From Alphaproteobacteria bacterium (GTDB lineage: Bacteria > Pseudomonadota > Alphaproteobacteria > GCA-2731375): a DNA stretch of 64,000 nucleotides. The stretch lies in the NCBI GenBank assembly GCA_016776605.1, contig JADHTB010000004.1, positions 124,001 through 188,000 of the forward strand. The letters are read 5' to 3'. Positions 15,741 through 24,465 of this stretch are shown piece by piece. The notes under the pieces are model-generated. The model was not told the DNA's origin and did not search any database. It saw only the letters and a program-made list of their open reading frames with translations. Both the position numbers and the translations under genes were made by a program. Within the stretch, counting starts at the first letter, position 1; each line of letters starts with the position of its first letter.

Positions 15741-18620
15741 TTAGTGCGCCTCGGCCCAGCTATCGCCGATACCAACATCCACGATCAGAGGCACGGACAG
15801 ATGCGCCGCGCCCTCCATCACCCGCCTGACCACCGCCGCGGTTTCATCGATCTCGGCCTCGGGCACTTCAAAGATCAGTTCGTCATGCACCTGTAACAGC
15901 ATCGGCGCGCCAAGCCGGGCCTTGGCCATGGCGCCGGGAATGGCTACCATGGCCCGGCGGATTACATCCGCCGCCGAGCCTTGGATCGGGGCATTGATGG
16001 CGGCCCGTTCGTGGAAGCCGCGCCGGGCCGGGTTCTTGTCATTGATACCGGGCATATGAATGCGGCGGCCATGGATGGTTTCCACATACTCCAACTCGCG
16101 GCAGCTCTCCTTGGTCCGCTCCATATAGTCACGAATGCCCGGATAGCGTTCGAAATAGGCGTTGATATAGTCCTGGGCCTCGCCCCGGCCGATGCCCAGA
16201 TTGTTGGCCAGGCCAAAGGCGGAAATGCCATAGATAATACCGAAGTTGATGGCCTTGGCCCGGCGCCGGATCATGGGGTCCATATTTTCCATGGGCAGGC
16301 CGAAAACCTGGGCGGCGGTCATGGCATGAATGTCGTGGCCGGCGTGAAAGGCTTCCCGCAGCGCGGGGATGTCGGCAATATGGGCCAGAATGCGCAATTC
16401 GATCTGGGAATAATCCGCGCTCAACAATTTGTGCCCCGGCGCCGCGATGAACGCCTTGCGGATGCGCCGGCCCTCTTCCGTGCGGATAGGAATATTCTGC
16501 AGGTTTGGATCGGTCGATGCCAGGCGCCCGGTGGAGGTGGCGGCCATGGCGTATGAGGTATGAACCCGGCCCGTAACGGCATTGATCTGGTTTTGCAGGG
16601 CGTCCGTATAGGTGCTTTTTAACTTTGCCAGTTGGCGGTATTGCAGCACCCGCACGGGCAGATCATGGCCCTGGGCGGCCAAGCCTTCCAGGATATCGGC
16701 GCCCGTGGCGTAGGCCCCGGTCTTGGTCTTCTTGCCCCCCGGTATGGACATTTTATCGAACAGGATCTCGCCCAGTTGTTTCGGTGAATTGACGTTAAAG
16801 CTCTCGCCAGCCAGTTCCTGGATCTCTCCTTCCAGGCTAGCGATGCGGATTGCGAAGTCGGCGGACAGCCGGGCCAGTTCCGCCCGGTCCACCAGGATAC
16901 CGGCCGCTTCCATGGCCACCAGGACGGGCACCAGGGGCCGCTCCAGGGTTTCATAGACCGTATGCTTGCGCACCGCCAGCAACCGTGGTTTCAGGTGCTG
17001 ATACAGGCGCAGGGTCAGGTCCGCGTCCTCGGCCGCGTATTCGGTGGCTTTGTCCAGCGGCACCAGATCAAAGGTGATTTTGGACTTGCCGGTGCCGGCG
17101 ACCGCCTTGAACGGGATCGGTTCGATATCCAGATGCAGCCTGGACAATTCGTCCATGCCGTGGCCATGCAGCCCCCCCTCGGTCACGTAGGACAACAACA
17201 TGGTGTCGTCGAAGGGCGAAATTTCAATGTCATACCGGCGCAAAACCAGCATGTCGTATTTCAGGTTTTGCCCCACCTTCAGGACCGAAGGATCGGCCAT
17301 CAGGGGGCGCAGCAGATCCAGGGCCGGTGCCAGGGGGATCTGTTCCGGTGCCGCCGAATCCGCGCCGCCCAGATCCAGTTCCCCCGCCGGCACCGGACCC
17401 CGGTGGCCGAGGGGAATGTAACAGGCCTGTCCCGGCCGGACAGAGAGCGAGACACCCACCAGATCCGCTACCATGGCATCCAACGATGTCGTCTCCGTAT
17501 CCACCGCCACCACACCGGCGGTCCGGGCCATCTCAACCCATCGCTCTAATTCCGCCAGGCTTTGTATGCATTGGTAGTCCAGGTCCGGCGCCGCGGCCGG
17601 CGTTGCGTTGGCCGCCGTATCGGGCGCGGTCTTTATCATCGGCACGGCGGCGCCGCTGGAAGCCAGGCGCTGGGCAACGCGCCCGGCCAAACGTTCCAGG
17701 CCCATCTCCGACAGGAAATTTAGCAATACCTCTCCGTCCGGTTCGCGCATGCGCAAATCGTCCAAGGGTAATTCCAACGGCACATCAACCTTCAATGTCA
17801 CCAACTGCCGGCTGACCCGGGCCAGGTCAGCATGTTCGATAAGGCTTTGCCGCCGTTTCGGCTGTTTGATTTCGCCGGCTCTCTCCAGCACGCCGTCCAG
17901 ATCGCCGTATTCGTTAATCAACAAGGCGGCGGTCTTGACGCCGATCCCCGGTACGCCGGGCACATTGTCAGTGGCATCGCCGCACAAGGCCTGCACATCA
18001 ATCACCCGGTCCGGGCCGACGCCAAATTTTTCCTGCACCTGATCCGGCCCGATATCGCGCTGTTTCATGGGGTCGTGCATGCCCACGCCGCCACCGACCA
18101 GTTGCATCAGGTCCTTGTCGGAACTGACAATGGTGACCAGCATGCCGGCTTCCCGGGCCAGGCGGGCGTAGGTGGCGATGATATCATCAGCCTCGTACCC
18201 CGGCATTTCGATGGTGGCCAAGTTGAAGGCCTCGCTGGCCCGTTTGACCAGGGGGAATTGCGGCACCAGATCTTCCGGCGCCGGCGGCCGGTGGGCTTTA
18301 TATTCGGGATAGATATCGTTGCGGAAAGTTTTTCGCGCGGCATCGAAAATCACCGCGAAATAGTCGACCTCGCCGGCATCGCGCACATCCTCGACAAGCT
18401 TTGACAACATATTGCAAAAGCCCGAGACGGCGCCGATGGGTAGGCCATCGCTTTTGCGCGTCAGAGGGGGCAGCGCATGGTAGGCGCGAAAGATATAGGC
18501 CGAGCCATCGATCAGAAAAAGATGGCTGGGCGCGCCAGCAGGGGCTGCGGTGGGCGTCTCGGCATCGGGGTTGGCGCCAGGGCTGACATCAGTGCCGGTA
18601 TTGGTATCTTGCTGGTTCAT
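15741..18620 (-). CDS. polA: DNA polymerase I
   Basis: 959 aa, with all three domains. Residues ~30-330 are the 5'-3' flap nuclease (FLIDGSAYIFRAYHALPPLT, GYEADDIIAT, SSDKDLMQLV, DNVPGVPGIGVKTAA). Residues ~365-545 are a 3'-5' exonuclease with intact acidic residues (VDTETTSLD near 372, NLKYDM, YAAEDADLTLRLY). The polymerase has motif A LSADYSQIELRILAH (~731), motif B RRRAKAINFGIIYGIS and motif C LLQVHDELIFEVPE (~908). Functions in Okazaki fragment processing and repair. About 30 A/P/T-rich residues precede the nuclease domain; the ATG at 18620 is the only good start. Confidence 0.98.
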   Translation of the reverse strand: MNQQDTNTGTDVSPGANPDAETPTAAPAGAPSHLFLIDGSAYIFRAYHALPPLTRKSDGLPIGAVSGFCNMLSKLVEDVRDAGEVDYFAVIFDAARKTFRNDIYPEYKAHRPPAPEDLVPQFPLVKRASEAFNLATIEMPGYEADDIIATYARLAREAGMLVTIVSSDKDLMQLVGGGVGMHDPMKQRDIGPDQVQEKFGVGPDRVIDVQALCGDATDNVPGVPGIGVKTAALLINEYGDLDGVLERAGEIKQPKRRQSLIEHADLARVSRQLVTLKVDVPLELPLDDLRMREPDGEVLLNFLSEMGLERLAGRVAQRLASSGAAVPMIKTAPDTAANATPAAAPDLDYQCIQSLAELERWVEMARTAGVVAVDTETTSLDAMVADLVGVSLSVRPGQACYIPLGHRGPVPAGELDLGGADSAAPEQIPLAPALDLLRPLMADPSVLKVGQNLKYDMLVLRRYDIEISPFDDTMLLSYVTEGGLHGHGMDELSRLHLDIEPIPFKAVAGTGKSKITFDLVPLDKATEYAAEDADLTLRLYQHLKPRLLAVRKHTVYETLERPLVPVLVAMEAAGILVDRAELARLSADFAIRIASLEGEIQELAGESFNVNSPKQLGEILFDKMSIPGGKKTKTGAYATGADILEGLAAQGHDLPVRVLQYRQLAKLKSTYTDALQNQINAVTGRVHTSYAMAATSTGRLASTDPNLQNIPIRTEEGRRIRKAFIAAPGHKLLSADYSQIELRILAHIADIPALREAFHAGHDIHAMTAAQVFGLPMENMDPMIRRRAKAINFGIIYGISAFGLANNLGIGRGEAQDYINAYFERYPGIRDYMERTKESCRELEYVETIHGRRIHMPGINDKNPARRGFHERAAINAPIQGSAADVIRRAMVAIPGAMAKARLGAPMLLQVHDELIFEVPEAEIDETAAVVRRVMEGAAHLSVPLIVDVGIGDSWAEAH

Positions 18621-18792
18621 GCTGACACTATGTCACGGCCTGACGAAAGGTGGAACGATGACAATAGACAAGCAGCATATTCAGCCGTGCTGCCCCAGAT
18701 ATCTTTGGCGGCGGCATGCTATTCCTCACCAAATAGCAATAATTTAATTACAAAACCACTATTTATTAACACATCGCCGATAATATCTAAAT

Positions 18793-18924
18793 TGTTCGGC
18801 GCGTATTTGGCGAACAGGCATAGCACCGGCCGTATCCGTCCATGCCGGTGTAACTGGGCCGGCCCCATCCTCCGCCGGCACAGTCCCTGCTGGGCGTCGC
18901 GGCTATTGCTGCGGCGCCCTTTTT
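18793..18924 (+). ncRNA. putative structured small RNA with three stem-loops and terminator
   Basis: Both flanking genes are leftward, yet the plus strand shows three consecutive stem-loops. Hairpin 1 pairs 18823-18830 with 18844-18851. Hairpin 2 pairs 18853-18863 with 18874-18884 (one mismatch) and has the loop CCCATCCTCC. Hairpin 3 pairs 18892-18903 with 18908-18919 around a TATT loop, directly followed by TTTTT, i.e. a rho-independent terminator. An inverted repeat TGTTCG/CGAACA (18793-18816) precedes them and may be an operator or a further stem. The C/U-rich loop contains UCCUCC, which could pair with Shine-Dalgarno sequences, as in known alphaproteobacterial sRNAs with exposed anti-SD loops. 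Exact 5' end and promoter unknown. The rest of 18621-18792 is A+T-rich with no gene seen. Confidence 0.6.
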
Positions 18925-18938
18925 ATCGCCGATTCGGT

Positions 18939-19694
18939 TCAGGGAATGTCGATGACCTGGCCATCATGGGCCGGCTCCACCCCTGCCGGCAGTTCGCGGC
19001 AAAGGGTCTGATAATCCATATCCCAGGTCATATGGGTCAGGATGGCCCGCTTTGGCTGCAACCGCTCTATCCATTCCAGGGTCTGCGCCAGATGGGTGTG
19101 GGTCGCGTGCGGCTGTGGACGCAGCGCATCGACGATCCAGACATCCAGGTCCCGCAGCAATTCGAACGAGGCTTCGGGCAGATCATTCAAATCCGTGGAA
19201 TAGGCAATAGAGCCAAAGCGAAAGCCCAGGCTTTCCATGGAACCATGGGTCTGCTGAAACGGCACGATGTCGATGTCGCCCACGGTGAACGGTCCCGCGA
19301 TGGTATGGGCCGTGGCGATGGCGGGATAATTCTTGGCGGCGGCGAAGATGTAGCCAAACCGCTGTTGCAGGCCAAGCAGGGTATCGGCGTCGCCATAAAC
19401 CGGGACGCGCTGGCCCCGCAACAGGGCAAAGCCGCGCAGATCGTCGATACCGTTCACATGGTCGGCGTGGTCATGGGTGTAAAGTGCCGCATCCAAGTGC
19501 TGAAGATTGATATCCAGGCATTGTTCCCGCATGTCCGGCGTGGTGTCGACAATCAGGGTGGTCGTCGCGCTTTGCACCAGGATCGAGGAGCGGCGGCGGC
19601 GGTTGCGCGGCTCGGACGGATCGCAGACACCCCAGACATTGCCAATCCGCGGCACGCCGCCCGAAGTGCCACAGCCCAACACGGTTACCCGCAC
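18939..19694 (-). CDS. MBL-fold metallohydrolase (PhnP-like)
   Basis: 251 aa from GTG 19694. The fold signature is clear: VLGCGTSGGVPRIG at the start, LIVDTTPDMREQC, the zinc motif THDHADHVNGIDDLR near residues 72-84, YSTDLNDLPE and LTHMTWDMDY. This group includes PhnP (cyclic ribose phosphate phosphodiesterase), but in alphaproteobacteria the gene typically follows tatD and metG and its role is not established. It overlaps the tatD coding end by ten bases, indicating translational coupling. Last gene of the dacA-holB-metG-tatD run. Confidence 0.88.
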   Translation of the reverse strand: MRVTVLGCGTSGGVPRIGNVWGVCDPSEPRNRRRRSSILVQSATTTLIVDTTPDMREQCLDINLQHLDAALYTHDHADHVNGIDDLRGFALLRGQRVPVYGDADTLLGLQQRFGYIFAAAKNYPAIATAHTIAGPFTVGDIDIVPFQQTHGSMESLGFRFGSIAYSTDLNDLPEASFELLRDLDVWIVDALRPQPHATHTHLAQTLEWIERLQPKRAILTHMTWDMDYQTLCRELPAGVEPAHDGQVIDIP

Positions 19695-20515
19695 GATGCC
19701 CGCTCCGTCATATCCTTGGCGTTGGCGTTGGCGTTGGCTTTGGCCTTGGCAAACAGGCGGAAAAAATTGGCCGATGTCATCGTGGCCATCTCCGCGTCAC
19801 TCACACCACGCAGTTCGGACAGCCTGGCCGCGGTGTTGGCGACAAAGGCCGGTTCGTTGTCCTTGCCCCGGTGCGGCACCGGCGCCAAATAGGGCGCGTC
19901 GGTTTCCACCAGGATACGGTCCAGTGGGGTCTCCGCCGCCACCGCCCGCACCTCATCGGCCTTTTTGAAAGTGATGATGCCGCTGAAGGAGATATAGAAG
20001 TTCAAGGCCAGGGCGGCCCGGGCCAGCGCCGGGCCGGAAGAGAAACAATGCAGCACGCCGGGGAACGGCCCTTTTGCCGCCTCGTCCCGCAGGATCGCAA
20101 TCATCTCGTCGTCCGCGGCCCGGCTATGCACGATCAAGGGCAGCCCGGTCTGCCGCGCGGCGGCGATATGGCGGCGGAACAATGCAGCCTGCAACGCACG
20201 GGGACTATGATCGTAATGGAAATCCAGGCCGGTCTCGCCAATGCCGATAACCTTGTCATGGGCGGCCAGTTCAACCAGACGGGCCGTGCTCAGGTCCGGC
20301 TCTTCCGCCGCGTCATGGGGGTGCAGGCCGACCGAGCAAAAGACATTGTCAAAACGTTCGGCGATGGCCAGGATCTCGGCAAAACGGTCAACCCTGGTGC
20401 AGATCGTTACCATCGTGCCGATACCGGCCGCCGCCGCCCGCGCCATCACCCCATCCATATCTTCCCGCAGACTGGGAAAGTCCAGATGGCAATGACTGTC
20501 TACCAGCAGGCTCAA
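19685..20515 (-). CDS. tatD: TatD family metal-dependent hydrolase (DNase)
   Basis: 276 aa of the amidohydrolase TIM-barrel type. Metal ligands are visible: DSHCHLDF near residue 6, GETGLDFHYD, PLIVHSRAADDE, GVLHCFSSG and LVETDAPYLAP. TatD proteins are 3'-5' exonucleases/DNases acting in repair or DNA degradation. The canonical chain ends near NFFRLF; here it is extended by an A-K/A-N repeat (AKAKANANANAK) plus a short tail from the microsatellite. Start ATG overlaps the metG stop (ATGA). Confidence 0.93.
   Translation of the reverse strand: MSLLVDSHCHLDFPSLREDMDGVMARAAAAGIGTMVTICTRVDRFAEILAIAERFDNVFCSVGLHPHDAAEEPDLSTARLVELAAHDKVIGIGETGLDFHYDHSPRALQAALFRRHIAAARQTGLPLIVHSRAADDEMIAILRDEAAKGPFPGVLHCFSSGPALARAALALNFYISFSGIITFKKADEVRAVAAETPLDRILVETDAPYLAPVPHRGKDNEPAFVANTAARLSELRGVSDAEMATMTSANFFRLFAKAKANANANAKDMTERASCG
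19716..19750. repeat. hexanucleotide microsatellite TTGGCN x6 within tatD
   Basis: Six tandem units of TTGGC plus G, T or C on the plus strand. On the coding strand they specify alternating Ala-Lys/Ala-Asn residues at the TatD C-terminus. Gain or loss of units would preserve frame. Confidence 0.85.
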
Positions 20516-22068
20516 GCGTCTTCCTCCGGCCCGCTGTAACGCGGGAAGACGCCCTCCGGCTTGGGCAGCGCCGTACCCGGTTTCAGCGGGGCGCCGTCGC
20601 CCAACGCCGCAAAGCTGCGTTGATCGTCCGGGATAGACAGTTGATCCAGCATTCTGGCCGCCGCATCGGGCACGACGGGTTGCGCCAGAATAGCCAGATG
20701 ACGGATCACCTCGGCCAGCACATACAGCACCGTGGCCATGCGTTCGGGGTCATTCTTCTTCAGGGCCCAGGGGGCCTGGGCATCCACATAGCGATTGGCA
20801 TCGCCCACCACCTCCCACAGCGCGGTCAGCGCCAGATGGATAGCCTGTTCATCCATGATCCCGCGCAGTTTGTCCAACAGCCCGCGGGCCGAGCGCAGCA
20901 GATCAGCGTCATCAAGGCTCAACGCTCCGGGCGTTGGCACCGCCGCCCCACAATTTTTGTTGATCATGGACAGCACCCGCTGCGCCAGATTGCCAAAATC
21001 GTTAGCCAGGTCGCTGTTCATGCGGTTGACAACGGCCGTGTGGGAAAAATTGCCATCATTACCGAAGGGCAATTCCCGCATCATGAAATAACGCGCCTGA
21101 TCCAGGCCATACTGCTCGACGATTTGCTGAGGCGGAATAAAATTGCCGAGGGATTTAGACATCTTCTTGCCTTCTACGGTCCACCAGCCATGGGCAAAGA
21201 TCCGCTTTGGCGGGGCCAGACCGGCGGACATCAGAAAAGCCGGCCAATAAACCGCATGAAAGCGCAGGATATCCTTGCCCACCATGTGCACATCCGCGGG
21301 CCAGTAGGTCTTGAAACTTTCCGTCTCGGTATCGGGATAGCCAACGGCGGTCAGATAATTGGTCAACGCATCGACCCAGACATACATGATATGGGCAGCA
21401 TCACCCGGCACCGGCACGCCCCAGTTGAACGACGTGCGGGAAATGGACAGATCCCGCAGGCCGCTTTTGACGAAGCTGATGACTTCATTGCGCCGGCTTT
21501 GGGGCAGGATACGGTGGGGATCCGCCTCGTAATAGGCCAGCAGACGATCCTGCCATTGGGAAAGACGGAAGAAATAGCTGGGCTCTTCCACCCATTCTAC
21601 CGGCGCGCCAAAGGGCGACAGTTTTTCGCCATTGGCGCCGTCCTGCAATTCATCCTCGGCGTAATAGGCTTCATCCCGAACGGAATACCAGCCAGCATAA
21701 CTATCCAGATAGATATCGCCATTGGCCACCATGGCCTGCCAGATTGCCTGACAGGCCTTCGTGTGCCGGTCTTCCGTTGTGCGGATGAAGCCGTCGTTGG
21801 AGAAATTCATCAACGGCGTCAGATCGCGAAAGTTCTGGCTGACGCCGTCGCAAAACGCCAAGGGGTCCATGCCCGCCGCCTGGGCTGATTTCTCCACTTT
21901 CTGGCCATGCTCGTCGGTGCCGGTCATGAACATCACGTCACGGCCATCCAGGCGCATGAAACGGGCGATCACGTCACAGGCCAGGGTGGTGTAGGCATGG
22001 CCAATATGAGGTTTGTCATTAACGTAATAGATCGGCGTCGTGATGTAGTAGGCTTTGGCCTCGGCCAT
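20512..22068 (-). CDS. metG: methionyl-tRNA synthetase
   Basis: 518 aa; charges tRNA-Met in the cytosol. Class Ia signatures: YYITTPIYYVNDKPHIGHAYT with the HIGH box, FMTGTDEHGQKVEKSA, SKSGLRDLSISR, HVMGKDI-type HMVGKDILRFHAVYWPAFL and the KMSKSLGN loop near residue 300. It lacks the zinc-knuckle Cys cluster of the E. coli type and the C-terminal tRNA-binding domain, as in other alphaproteobacterial enzymes of ~515 aa. I chose ATG 22068 (AGGTGA upstream) over a TTG at 22089. Confidence 0.97.
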   Translation of the reverse strand: MAEAKAYYITTPIYYVNDKPHIGHAYTTLACDVIARFMRLDGRDVMFMTGTDEHGQKVEKSAQAAGMDPLAFCDGVSQNFRDLTPLMNFSNDGFIRTTEDRHTKACQAIWQAMVANGDIYLDSYAGWYSVRDEAYYAEDELQDGANGEKLSPFGAPVEWVEEPSYFFRLSQWQDRLLAYYEADPHRILPQSRRNEVISFVKSGLRDLSISRTSFNWGVPVPGDAAHIMYVWVDALTNYLTAVGYPDTETESFKTYWPADVHMVGKDILRFHAVYWPAFLMSAGLAPPKRIFAHGWWTVEGKKMSKSLGNFIPPQQIVEQYGLDQARYFMMRELPFGNDGNFSHTAVVNRMNSDLANDFGNLAQRVLSMINKNCGAAVPTPGALSLDDADLLRSARGLLDKLRGIMDEQAIHLALTALWEVVGDANRYVDAQAPWALKKNDPERMATVLYVLAEVIRHLAILAQPVVPDAAARMLDQLSIPDDQRSFAALGDGAPLKPGTALPKPEGVFPRYSGPEEDA

Positions 22069-22100
22069 CGCTGTCACCTTTTCCAACAAGTAAAAAGACT

Positions 22101-23186
22101 CTAGTTGCGCGCGGTACTCTGCAACGCCGTGAAGGCGCTCAATACCACCTGCTTACGATCCAGATTGACCCGCTCGGCCCGCATGGCCAGGCCGCCGATC
22201 TTTTCCCATAGCTCGACCCAGCGATCAAGGCCAACCGCCATTGTAAGGCGGCTAGCCAGGGCAACCTCGCCCGTCACCGCATCGCGCATCTGGTCCAGGC
22301 CGGCACCGCCACGGGCCAGCCGAGACAGCCAAAGACGCAACAGATCGACCCAGACCCGGTAGGCCGCCTCGTTATTGGCGCGGGCCAGACGGTCGCCCAG
22401 GGTGTGCACCGCCGCGTAATCCAGATTGGGCAGATCCCGCACCATGGCGATCAATTCGCCATAGGTTTGCAAGCCGCCTTCGACCGCCATGGCCATGGCC
22501 CGGCCGGGGCTGCCTTCCGCCAAGCGGACCAGACCCAGACATTCGTCCTGCTCCAGATCCGGCAATTGCCGGGCCAGAACGGCAATGGCGTCGGCTTCTT
22601 CCAGGGGACGCAGGGCCAGATGACGGCAACGCGAACGGATGGTCGGCAGCAGCCGGCCCGGCGCATGGCTGACCAATAGCAGCAGGCAATGTGCGGGTGG
22701 TTCCTCCAACAGCTTCAATAGGGCATTGGCGGCGTTAGGGTTCATCTCCTCCGCCCCGTCGATAATCGCGATGCGCCAGCCGCCCTCGGCGGCGGTCATG
22801 GAAAAAAACTGGCCCAGGGCGCGGATTTGTTCGACCACGATTTCACCCCGCAGTTTTTTAGTTTTCGGGTTCTCGGTCCGCTCGATCACCCGCAGATCGC
22901 CGTGGCCACCGGCCAGGATGCGGCCGAACAGATCGCTTTCAGCGGGGATCTGCAAACTGCCGGGACCGCCAAATAAATTACCCCCCACCATGCCCTGGGA
23001 TAGCTGATAGCGGGCTATGCGGTAAGCCAGGGTCATCTTGCCGATACCCCTGGGGCCGGACAGCAGCCAGGCATGGGGCATCCGTTGGGCCGCCGCCGTC
23101 TCCAAAAAAGCCAGTTCGGCCGCGTCATGGCCGGTCAAAGTCGCGGTGGCGATGGGGCCCGTGGCTTGCTCTGCTTGATCCACCAT
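22101..23186 (-). CDS. holB: DNA polymerase III subunit delta'
   Basis: 361 aa clamp-loader subunit. Seen: HAWLLSGPRGIGKMTLAYRIARYQL (a P-loop with Met in place of Thr/Ser), IIDGAEEMNPNAANALLKLLEEPP, LLLVSHAPGRLLPTIRSRCRHLALRPL (SRC motif) and LAEGSPGRAMA. delta' helps open and load the beta sliding clamp and is not an active ATPase, consistent with the altered P-loop. In alphaproteobacteria holB usually sits next to tmk; here tmk is ~39 kb away at 61 kb and dacA is the neighbour instead. Confidence 0.93.
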   Translation of the reverse strand: MVDQAEQATGPIATATLTGHDAAELAFLETAAAQRMPHAWLLSGPRGIGKMTLAYRIARYQLSQGMVGGNLFGGPGSLQIPAESDLFGRILAGGHGDLRVIERTENPKTKKLRGEIVVEQIRALGQFFSMTAAEGGWRIAIIDGAEEMNPNAANALLKLLEEPPAHCLLLLVSHAPGRLLPTIRSRCRHLALRPLEEADAIAVLARQLPDLEQDECLGLVRLAEGSPGRAMAMAVEGGLQTYGELIAMVRDLPNLDYAAVHTLGDRLARANNEAAYRVWVDLLRLWLSRLARGGAGLDQMRDAVTGEVALASRLTMAVGLDRWVELWEKIGGLAMRAERVNLDRKQVVLSAFTALQSTARN

Positions 23187-23195
23187 GGCTGTAAT

Positions 23196-24386
23196 CTAGT
23201 CGGAGACTCTGCCGAACAGCAGATGCTCCAGAGCCGCGCCCAGGCGGCCAAAAAAGCCTTTGCGGGCGACGTCGGCGCCGGCGATCAGGGGCCGTTCGAT
23301 CGGCGTCATGTTGGGCGCTTCAATCCGCAGGGTGGCCACGGGCTGACCCTTGACGATGGGCGTGGTCAGCGGGCCTTGGTAATTGACACTGACTTTCATG
23401 GCCCGGCGGGCCTTGCGCGGGACGATAATGGTTAGGGCGTCCTCGATCACCAGAGGCACCGTACCGGCGTCACCCAGCCAAACCAATGCGCTGGTCACCT
23501 TTTCGCCAGCCTTGAAAAGGGCATAATTGCCGAACACCCGAAAGCCCCAGGACAATAGCCGTTGCGATTCCTTGCTTCTTTGGTTGACGCTGCTCAGACC
23601 GTTGACGACCAGATCCAGGCGCCGTCCATTGCGTTCGGCGGAGGCGACCAGGCCGTATCCGGCATCTTCCGTATGACCGGTTTTCAAGCCGTCGGCGCCG
23701 ACGTTTTTATAGAGCAGGGGATTGCGGTTTCCTTGACGGATCTTGCTGTAGGTAAAACTACGCTCGGAAAAAATGGGATAAAACTGCGGGAACTTGTCGA
23801 TCAGGTTCCGTGCCAGAATGGACAGATCCTTTGCCGTCACCAACTGATCGGGGTCGGGCCAACCGGACGCATTGACGAAATGGCTATCCATCATATCTAA
23901 TTTTCGCGCCGTCTCATTCATCAAAACGGCAAATGTTGCCTCATCACCGCTGATACCTTCGGCGACCACGATACAGGCATCATTGCCCGATTGAATGATG
24001 ATGCCGCGAATCAAATCGGAGATCCGAACCTGGGTATCCACCCGCACGAACATTTTAGAGCCGCCCATGCGCCAGGCTTTTTTGCTGACCGGAAAGGTAT
24101 CGTCCAGGCCTAAGCCGCCGGCGGCCAGGCGTTCGAACAGAATGTATAAAGTCATCAGCTTGGCCATGGATGATGGCGGCATGCCCTGGTCGGAATTTTT
24201 TTCGAACAGCACGGTCCCGGTAGGATGATCGACCAGGATCGCCTGCTTGGCCGGGGTTTCGGTCAAGCTTGCCGTCGCCGCCCACCCTCGGGCGCCGGGC
24301 AGCACCAGAACCATGGCGGCCAGCAAAAACAGCCGCAAACCCGGACCCAAAACGTTCATTACACCCATTCTCCGCTTATCCTTCAT
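23196..24386 (-). CDS. dacA: D-alanyl-D-alanine carboxypeptidase (penicillin-binding protein 5/6 type)
   Basis: 396 aa. An N-terminal signal sequence (hydrophobic LFLLAAMVLVLPGARGWA, residues ~19-36) directs it to the periplasm. Active-site triads of the S11 peptidases are intact: SMAK with Ser73 and Lys76, SGNDA, and KTGHTEDAGYGL. A beta-rich PBP5 C-terminal domain follows and the last ~25 residues form a likely amphipathic membrane anchor (GFFGRLGAALEHLLFG). It trims the terminal D-Ala of peptidoglycan pentapeptides. Ten bases separate it from holB, so the whole run to the MBL gene may be one operon. Confidence 0.95.
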   Translation of the reverse strand: MKDKRRMGVMNVLGPGLRLFLLAAMVLVLPGARGWAATASLTETPAKQAILVDHPTGTVLFEKNSDQGMPPSSMAKLMTLYILFERLAAGGLGLDDTFPVSKKAWRMGGSKMFVRVDTQVRISDLIRGIIIQSGNDACIVVAEGISGDEATFAVLMNETARKLDMMDSHFVNASGWPDPDQLVTAKDLSILARNLIDKFPQFYPIFSERSFTYSKIRQGNRNPLLYKNVGADGLKTGHTEDAGYGLVASAERNGRRLDLVVNGLSSVNQRSKESQRLLSWGFRVFGNYALFKAGEKVTSALVWLGDAGTVPLVIEDALTIIVPRKARRAMKVSVNYQGPLTTPIVKGQPVATLRIEAPNMTPIERPLIAGADVARKGFFGRLGAALEHLLFGRVSD

Positions 24387-24465
24387 GGTTCAGGCGACCA
24401 TTAAATATTAAATATAGCGAATTTGTGGCAGCCTGGGGGCCTAACAACAAAAATATTTCGCCCAC

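Noticed and set aside
18890..18924. Considered as terminator of the leftward MBL gene.
   Set aside because: The T run lies on the plus strand only; on the MBL strand the stem is followed by a C/A/G-rich sequence.
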